From Janibacter sp. Soil728 (lineage in GTDB: Bacteria > Actinomycetota > Actinomycetes > Actinomycetales > Dermatophilaceae): 64,000 nt of DNA. The position numbers and the translations under genes were made by a program. Below the pieces are notes generated by a model. That model was given only the letters and a program-made list of their open reading frames with translations, had not been told where the DNA came from and did no database searches. This document shows, one piece after another, positions 60,719 through 64,000 of this stretch. The stretch lies in assembly GCF_001428305.1 (NCBI RefSeq), contig NZ_LMRZ01000004.1, positions 510,446 through 574,445 of the forward strand, read 5' to 3'. Numbering within the stretch: the first letter of the stretch is position 1; each line of letters begins with the position of its first letter.

Positions 60719-63142
60719 ATGGAGGGTCCTGAGATCACTTTCGCCGAAGCCACGATCGACAACGGTCAGTTCGGCACCCGCACCATCCGGTTCGAGACCG
60801 GCCGCCTCGCCCAGCAGGCGGGAGGCGCCATCGCCGCCTACCTCGACGGCGAGACCATGCTCCTGTCGACCACCACGGCCGGCAAGACCCCCAAGGACCA
60901 CTTCGACTTCTTCCCCCTGACGGTGGACGTCGAGGAGCGGATGTACGCCGCCGGTCGCATCCCCGGAAGCTTCTTCCGCCGTGAAGGCCGTCCCGGTACG
61001 GACGCCATCCTCACCTGCCGCCTCATCGACCGCCCGCTGCGCCCGACCTTCAAGAAGGGTCTGCGCAACGAGGTCCAGGTCGTCATCTCCGTCCTGTCGG
61101 TCCACCCGGACCACCAGTACGACGTCCTCGCGATCAACGCTGCCTCGCTCTCGACGCAGATCTCCGGTCTGCCCTTCTCGGGTCCGATCGGCGCCGTGCG
61201 CGTCTCGCTCATCGACGGCCAGTGGGTCGCCTTCCCCAACTTCAGCGACATCGAGCGCTCGACCTTCGACATGGTCGTCGCCGGCCGGGTCGTCGACGGA
61301 GACGACGTCGCGATCATGATGGTCGAGGCGGAGTCCACCGAGTCCACCTGGGACCTCGTGAAGAACCAGGGCAAGACCGCCCCGACCGAAGAGGTCGTCG
61401 CCGAGGGTCTGGACGCCTCCAAGAAGTTCATCAAGCAGCTGTGCGACACGCAGGCTGACCTGGCTGCCAAGGCCGCCAAGCCGGTCGAGGACTTCCCGAT
61501 CTTCCTCGACTACCAGGACGACGCCTACGCCGCAGTCGAGGCCGCCACCTCCGCCGACCTGTCGACCGCGCTCACCATCGCGGGCAAGCAGGAGCGCGAG
61601 AGCCGCCTGGACGAGATCAAGGCCGCGATGAAGGCCTCGCTCGCGGGCACCGAGGAGGCGCCCGGCGCGTTCTTCGGCCGCGACAAGGAGCTCTCTGCTG
61701 CCTTCCGCTCCGCGCAGAAGGCGCAGGTTCGCCAGCGCATCCTGCGTGACAAGGTCCGCATCGACGGCCGTGGCCTCGCCGACATCCGCGCCCTCGGCGC
61801 CGAGGTCGAGGTCCTGCCGCGCGTGCACGGCTCGGCGCTCTTCGAGCGCGGCGAGACCCAGATCATGGGTGTCACCACGCTCAACATGCTCAAGATGGAG
61901 CAGCAGATCGACTCGCTGAGCCCCGTCACCAAGAAGCGCTACATGCACAACTACAACTTCCCGCCCTACTCGACCGGTGAGACCGGCCGTGTCGGTAGCC
62001 CGAAGCGCCGCGAGATCGGTCACGGAGCGCTTGCCGAGCGCGCGCTCCTGCCGGTGCTGCCCTCCCGCGAGGAGTTCCCGTACGCGATCCGTCAGGTCTC
62101 CGAGGCCCTCGGGTCCAACGGCTCGACCTCGATGGGCTCCGTCTGCGCGTCCACGATGTCGCTGCTCAACGCCGGCGTGCCGCTGCGTGCCGCTGTTGCC
62201 GGCATCGCCATGGGTCTGGTCTCCGACCAGGTCGACGGTGAGACCCGCTACGCCGCGATGACCGACATCCTCGGCGCCGAGGACGCGTTCGGCGACATGG
62301 ACTTCAAGGTCGCCGGTACCCGCGAGTTCGTCACCGCCATCCAGCTCGACACCAAGCTCGACGGCATCCCCGCCTCGGTGCTCGGTGGCGCGCTGACCCA
62401 GGCCCGCGACGCTCGTCTGCACATCCTCGACGTCATGAACGAGGCCATCGATGCTCCCGACGAGATGGCGCCCACCGCGCCGCGGATCATCACGGTCAAC
62501 GTCCCCGTCGACAAGATCGGTGAGGTCATCGGCCCGAAGGGCAAGATGATCAAGCAGATCCAGGAGGACACCGGCGCCGACATCAGCATCGAGGACGACG
62601 GCACCGTCTTCATCGGTGCGGTCGACGGCCCCTCCGCAGAGGCTGCGCGCAACGCGGTCAACGCCATCGCCAACCCGCAGATGCCCGAGATCGGTGAGCG
62701 TTTCCTCGGCACCGTCGTCAAGACGACCACCTTCGGTGCGTTCGTCTCCCTGACGCCGGGCAAGGACGGCCTGCTGCACATCTCCGAGGTGCGCAAGCTC
62801 GTCGGTGGCAAGCGGATCGACGCTGTCGAGGACATCCTCGGCGTCGGCCAGACCGTCCAGGTCGAGCTGAAGGAGATCGACCCGCGCGGCAAGCTGAGCC
62901 TGGCCGCCGTCCTCAGCCCCGAGCAGGAGGCCGAGATGGCCTCCGGTGCGAAGGGTGACGACGAGGGTGGTCGTGGCGGTCGCCGTGAGGGCGGTCGCGA
63001 TGGTGGTCGTGACAGCGGCGGTCGTGAGGGTGGTGGCCGCGAGGGCGGTCGCCGTCGTCGTCGCCGCGATGACGACTCCTCGTCCAGCGACTCCTCGTCC
63101 GACGAGAGCGGCTCCTCCGAGTCCGACTCCCAGGACGACTGA
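60719..63142 (+). CDS. pnp: Polyribonucleotide nucleotidyltransferase (PNPase)
   Basis: Phosphorolytic 3'-5' exoribonuclease and guanosine-pentaphosphate synthetase (GpsI) of actinobacteria. It is 807 residues from ATG 60719 with AAGGAGG seven bases upstream. Two RNase PH domains ([50 protein letters not shown]) flank a helical domain. A KH domain (about 587-650, [13 protein letters not shown]) and an S1 domain (about 660-735, [21 protein letters not shown]) follow. The last 65 residues are an RGG/REGGR-rich then Asp/Ser-rich disordered tail, longer than in most PNPases. Confidence 0.96.
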   Translation: MEGPEITFAEATIDNGQFGTRTIRFETGRLAQQAGGAIAAYLDGETMLLSTTTAGKTPKDHFDFFPLTVDVEERMYAAGRIPGSFFRREGRPGTDAILTCRLIDRPLRPTFKKGLRNEVQVVISVLSVHPDHQYDVLAINAASLSTQISGLPFSGPIGAVRVSLIDGQWVAFPNFSDIERSTFDMVVAGRVVDGDDVAIMMVEAESTESTWDLVKNQGKTAPTEEVVAEGLDASKKFIKQLCDTQADLAAKAAKPVEDFPIFLDYQDDAYAAVEAATSADLSTALTIAGKQERESRLDEIKAAMKASLAGTEEAPGAFFGRDKELSAAFRSAQKAQVRQRILRDKVRIDGRGLADIRALGAEVEVLPRVHGSALFERGETQIMGVTTLNMLKMEQQIDSLSPVTKKRYMHNYNFPPYSTGETGRVGSPKRREIGHGALAERALLPVLPSREEFPYAIRQVSEALGSNGSTSMGSVCASTMSLLNAGVPLRAAVAGIAMGLVSDQVDGETRYAAMTDILGAEDAFGDMDFKVAGTREFVTAIQLDTKLDGIPASVLGGALTQARDARLHILDVMNEAIDAPDEMAPTAPRIITVNVPVDKIGEVIGPKGKMIKQIQEDTGADISIEDDGTVFIGAVDGPSAEAARNAVNAIANPQMPEIGERFLGTVVKTTTFGAFVSLTPGKDGLLHISEVRKLVGGKRIDAVEDILGVGQTVQVELKEIDPRGKLSLAAVLSPEQEAEMASGAKGDDEGGRGGRREGGRDGGRDSGGREGGGREGGRRRRRRDDDSSSSDSSSDESGSSESDSQDD

Positions 63143-63161
63143 CCCCTCAGGGTCCTTCGAC

Positions 63162-63195
63162 GGGGCCGGCTCTCCTTCACGGGAGGGCCGGCCCC
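63162..63195 (+). terminator. Hairpin terminator of pnp
   Basis: A 14-bp stem (63162-63175 with 63182-63195, one G-U) and loop TTCACG, followed by TTCGTCATCC, 19 bases past the pnp stop. Confidence 0.8.
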
Positions 63196-63313
63196 TTCGT
63201 CATCCCCTGTGGATGCTCGGCGGGCGAGGTCGCCAGATCCTGCTTACGGTGGTCCGGCACCGTTGGGACGGTGCGGTGCACATGCCACGCCACACACACA
63301 GGGGGACATCTTC

Positions 63314-64000
63314 ATGAAGGCCGCGCGCATCCTCGTCGGGACCATCGCCGTCGTACTCGTCGTCGTCGGGGTCGCGGTCGCGATCCTGCTGGGACCGGAC
63401 GACACGTGGGGTGGTGAGCCGACGGCCCTGCCCGACGACGCGGCCCCGATCGTCGCGACGGCGCCCAGGCTGCTCAACGTCGCAGGACTCGATCTCGTGG
63501 TCAACGCCACGGCGGTGGAGGGGGAGGCCTTCGTCGGGGCGAGTCACCCCGTGCACGTGCAGGACTACCTGGGTGGGGTCACGCGCACCGAGATCACCGG
63601 GCTGTCGGCCGACGGCATCGGCGGCTCGCAGCAGCTGGCCGGGGAGCGGGACTACCCGGCAGTCCCTCCGTCGAGGCTCGACGTGTGGGACCAGCAGGCC
63701 CAGGGTCGTGAGGCGGCGATCGAGGTGCGGCTCACGCCGGACGCCGCCGTCCAGATCGCGGCGCTGCCGGCCACGGCGAAGGGAGCGACCCCCCAGGTCG
63801 GTGTCGGGTACAAGCTCCCCGGGGCCTTCGTCGCCGGTGTGGTGACGGCGCTCGTCGGTCTGCTGCTGCTGGTGGCAACGATGCTCGGGGGCCGTCGGGC
63901 CCGGCGCGCGGCCGTCGACCGAGCCGAGTCGGTATCGGTCGAGCAGCCGGCCACCCCAGCGGGCCTCTTCCGCAGCGCCACCCGACTCGCCCTCGTCGGC
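63314..64000 (+). CDS. Two-TM membrane protein of unknown function, 3' end outside window
   Basis: The frame opens at ATG 63314 and is still open at base 64000 (229 codons seen). A signal-anchor TM (residues about 5-26, ARILVGTIAVVLVVVGVAVA) is followed by about 145 residues outside the membrane with no cysteine and a recurring AxxVxVxLTPDAAVQI beta pattern, then a second TM (about 176-195, GAFVAGVVTALVGLLLLVAT) and a basic GGRRARRAA start of a cytoplasmic part. I do not recognise the family. GGGGG at 63301-63305 may serve as ribosome site. It is separated from pnp by a terminator. Confidence 0.65.
   Translation, partial: MKAARILVGTIAVVLVVVGVAVAILLGPDDTWGGEPTALPDDAAPIVATAPRLLNVAGLDLVVNATAVEGEAFVGASHPVHVQDYLGGVTRTEITGLSADGIGGSQQLAGERDYPAVPPSRLDVWDQQAQGREAAIEVRLTPDAAVQIAALPATAKGATPQVGVGYKLPGAFVAGVVTALVGLLLLVATMLGGRRARRAAVDRAESVSVEQPATPAGLFRSATRLALVG

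Noticed and set aside
60650-62779. 709-codon minus-strand frame opposite pnp
   Set aside because: Shadow frame with repetitive Leu/Asp/Val content caused by GC3 bias.
62960-63070. Repeated GGTCG-type units at the end of pnp
   Set aside because: Coding repeats of the RGG-like tail, not a CRISPR or mobile repeat.

Overview
The window is high-GC, densely packed actinobacterial chromosome. The gene content and order (pepN, tig, clpP1-clpP2-clpX, folC-ndk-mreBCD-PBP2, rpsO-pnp), the mycothiol-type nitroreductase and mycobacterial-type RpiB, GTG/TTG starts, leaderless promoters and DtxR/IdeR-type iron boxes point to the Micrococcales. The Intrasporangiaceae/Dermatophilaceae (Janibacter-like) are my best guess; that placement is inference. 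There is no phage, integrase, insertion sequence or CRISPR array. Almost everything is core or niche-adaptation chromosome.

Layout. 1-904: end of a frameshifted DUF222/HNH nuclease. 0.9-7.7 kb: MscS channel, aminopeptidase N, DsbA-like nitroreductase, RpiB, SpoIIE-type phosphatase, TrmB. 7.8-11.8 kb: a secreted AMIN-like protein under a Crp/GlxR-type site, then the efeUOB iron-uptake operon under an iron box. 11.9-12.2 kb: tRNA-Gly(TCC) with an intrinsic terminator, and tRNA-Pro(TGG). 12.3-24 kb: dienelactone-hydrolase-like protein, membrane protein, trigger factor, MFS transporter, thioesterase, GH13 enzyme with an overlapping 41-residue membrane peptide, ClpP1, ClpP2, ClpX, C39-like protein. 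24-30.4 kb: ValS, PlsC, an ABC exporter with a divergent MarR repressor, Nudix-fold protein.

30.4-36.5 kb is the most interesting block. Behind a cobalamin riboswitch lie a secreted alpha-alpha-barrel protein like the alpha domain of vertebrate intrinsic factor, a secreted DUF4430 protein like the beta domain of transcobalamin, and the EcfT, fused EcfA-EcfA and EcfS parts of an ECF transporter. I read it as a two-piece, surface-tethered bacterial counterpart of intrinsic factor that captures a corrinoid and hands it to an ECF importer. The same intergenic region carries, on the other strand, a T-box riboswitch for ileS.

36.7-51.9 kb: IleS, LrgA/LrgB, an ArsR-SRPBCC pair with a perfect operator and divergent cupin, a siderophore ABC importer under a second iron box, an XRE-cupin regulator divergent from a thioredoxin-reductase-like/methyltransferase fusion, FolC, DUF4233 protein, UppP, Ndk. 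51.9-56.2 kb: the cell-elongation set MreB-MreC-MreD-PBP2. 56.2-64 kb: YbdD-CstA, Lpd, S15, PNPase and an unfinished two-TM protein.

Themes across the window: iron (two iron-box operons), corrinoid uptake, proteostasis (trigger factor and the Clp cluster), and several autoregulated divergent pairs with readable operators. The DNA also has a noticeable layer of short repeats: an over-represented GAAGGGGG octamer, terminators tailed TTCGTC, a CTGCATTGCC palindrome family, and a 22-bp element at convergent gene ends.
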